From assembly GCF_900101115.1 (NCBI RefSeq), contig NZ_FNFU01000001.1:62001-126000 (forward strand): DNA of 64,000 nucleotides, read 5' to 3'. The position numbers and the translations under genes are program-made. Below are positions 63,603 to 64,000 of this stretch, piece by piece. The notes under the pieces were generated by a model that was not told where the DNA came from, did no database searches, and saw only the letters and a list, made by a program, of their open reading frames with translations. Within the stretch, counting starts at the first letter, position 1, and the number at the start of each line of letters is the position of its first letter. Source of the DNA: Cryobacterium psychrotolerans (GTDB lineage Bacteria > Actinomycetota > Actinomycetes > Actinomycetales > Microbacteriaceae).

Positions 63603-64000
63603 ATGGAAATTGATTCTTTAAGGAGACGCGGCTACTTCGGCGCAACCGTGCCGAACGGTTCTTGGGCGTCCTCACCCGCGGTTCGCCGGTCCATGCAGGG
63701 GAACACTTACAGGGACACAAAGCCAGAGTTGGTGGTGCGAAGACTCGTCCACGCTCGCGGGCTTAGATATCGTGTGTGCGCACGACCGCTCCCCAATCTG
63801 AAGCGCACCGCGGACCTGGTCTTCTCGCGAGCGAGAGTGGCCGTATTTTTGGACGGGTGTTTCTGGCACGGATGTTCGCTCCACCACACATCTCCGACCA
63901 CGAATTCCGGGTATTGGGCTGTGAAGATTTTGAAGAACATGATCCGCGATCAAGAAACAAACTGCATCCTGCAGAACGCTGACTGGACAGTCTTGCGCTT
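63603..64000 (+). CDS. vsr: Very short patch repair (Vsr) endonuclease, 3' end beyond window
   Basis: 132 codons to the window edge. Diagnostic segments: SMQGNTYRDTKPELVVRRL (residues 30-48), the catalytic-Asp motif RTADLVF (Asp71), FLDGCFWHGC (82-91) and the later YWAVKI. Vsr nicks DNA at T:G mismatches that arise by deamination of 5-methylcytosine, so it commonly accompanies Dcm-type methyltransferases; related proteins also occur as nucleases in restriction-like operons. GTG 63600 is an alternative start; no SD. The remaining C-terminus is outside the window. Confidence 0.9.
   Translation, partial: MEIDSLRRRGYFGATVPNGSWASSPAVRRSMQGNTYRDTKPELVVRRLVHARGLRYRVCARPLPNLKRTADLVFSRARVAVFLDGCFWHGCSLHHTSPTTNSGYWAVKILKNMIRDQETNCILQNADWTVLR

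Overview
The window is GC-rich DNA with short gene spacing and many GTG/TTG starts. It carries a mycothiol-dependent formaldehyde dehydrogenase, DUF222-HNH genes, and a secreted ice-binding (DUF3494) protein. Together these suggest an actinobacterium, most likely a cold-adapted member of the Microbacteriaceae such as Cryobacterium. The genus is inferred from gene content only. No rRNA or tRNA gene was seen.

Left part (1-17,700): a two-S1-domain-like protein with two compensating frameshifts; a minus-strand operon of a nucleoside-kinase-like protein, a membrane protein and an endonuclease/exonuclease/phosphatase; an SDR; a DUF222-HNH protein; a quinone oxidoreductase; and the ice-binding protein. 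An amino-sugar cluster follows (BadF-type kinase, AgaS-like SIS isomerase, DeoR regulator, ABC importer without its own ATPase), with TGCG...CGCA palindromes in front of two of its transcription units.

Middle (17,700-54,500): the large NAD-dependent glutamate dehydrogenase; S-(hydroxymethyl)mycothiol dehydrogenase with its MBL-fold partner; L-lactate dehydrogenase; and a six-gene glyoxylate/glycolate operon (hyi, tartronate semialdehyde reductase, gcl, glycerate kinase, FAD/Fe-S 2-hydroxyacid dehydrogenase, LctP-type permease) behind an IclR-like operator. Next come a VOC protein, an ADP-ribosylglycohydrolase fused to a phosphatase domain, a cupin, a glutaredoxin, a tandem pair of TPR-GGDEF diguanylate cyclases, a BCCT transporter, a PduO-type cobalamin adenosyltransferase, a BBE oxidoreductase, a TetR/MMPL efflux pair, YccF, and a membrane-anchored DUF1524-type HNH protein. 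Intergenic spaces hold several families of palindromic repeats. The most striking is a 96-bp element present four times, in two oppositely oriented pairs around the mycothiol-formaldehyde module.

Right part (54,500-64,000): base composition and codon use shift to visibly lower GC. Here lies a defence cassette: C5-cytosine methyltransferase, DUF262 (ParB-like DGxQR) protein, Z1-type helicase-like ATPase, PD-(D/E)XK protein (DUF4420 type) and, running off the window end, a Vsr endonuclease. Remnants of a second methyltransferase and a small opposite-strand gene lie between them. The cassette resembles the Z1/DUF4420/Vsr restriction-like operons known from comparative genomics, but with a DUF262 protein directly after the methyltransferase. 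It is the best candidate for an incompletely described system in the window.
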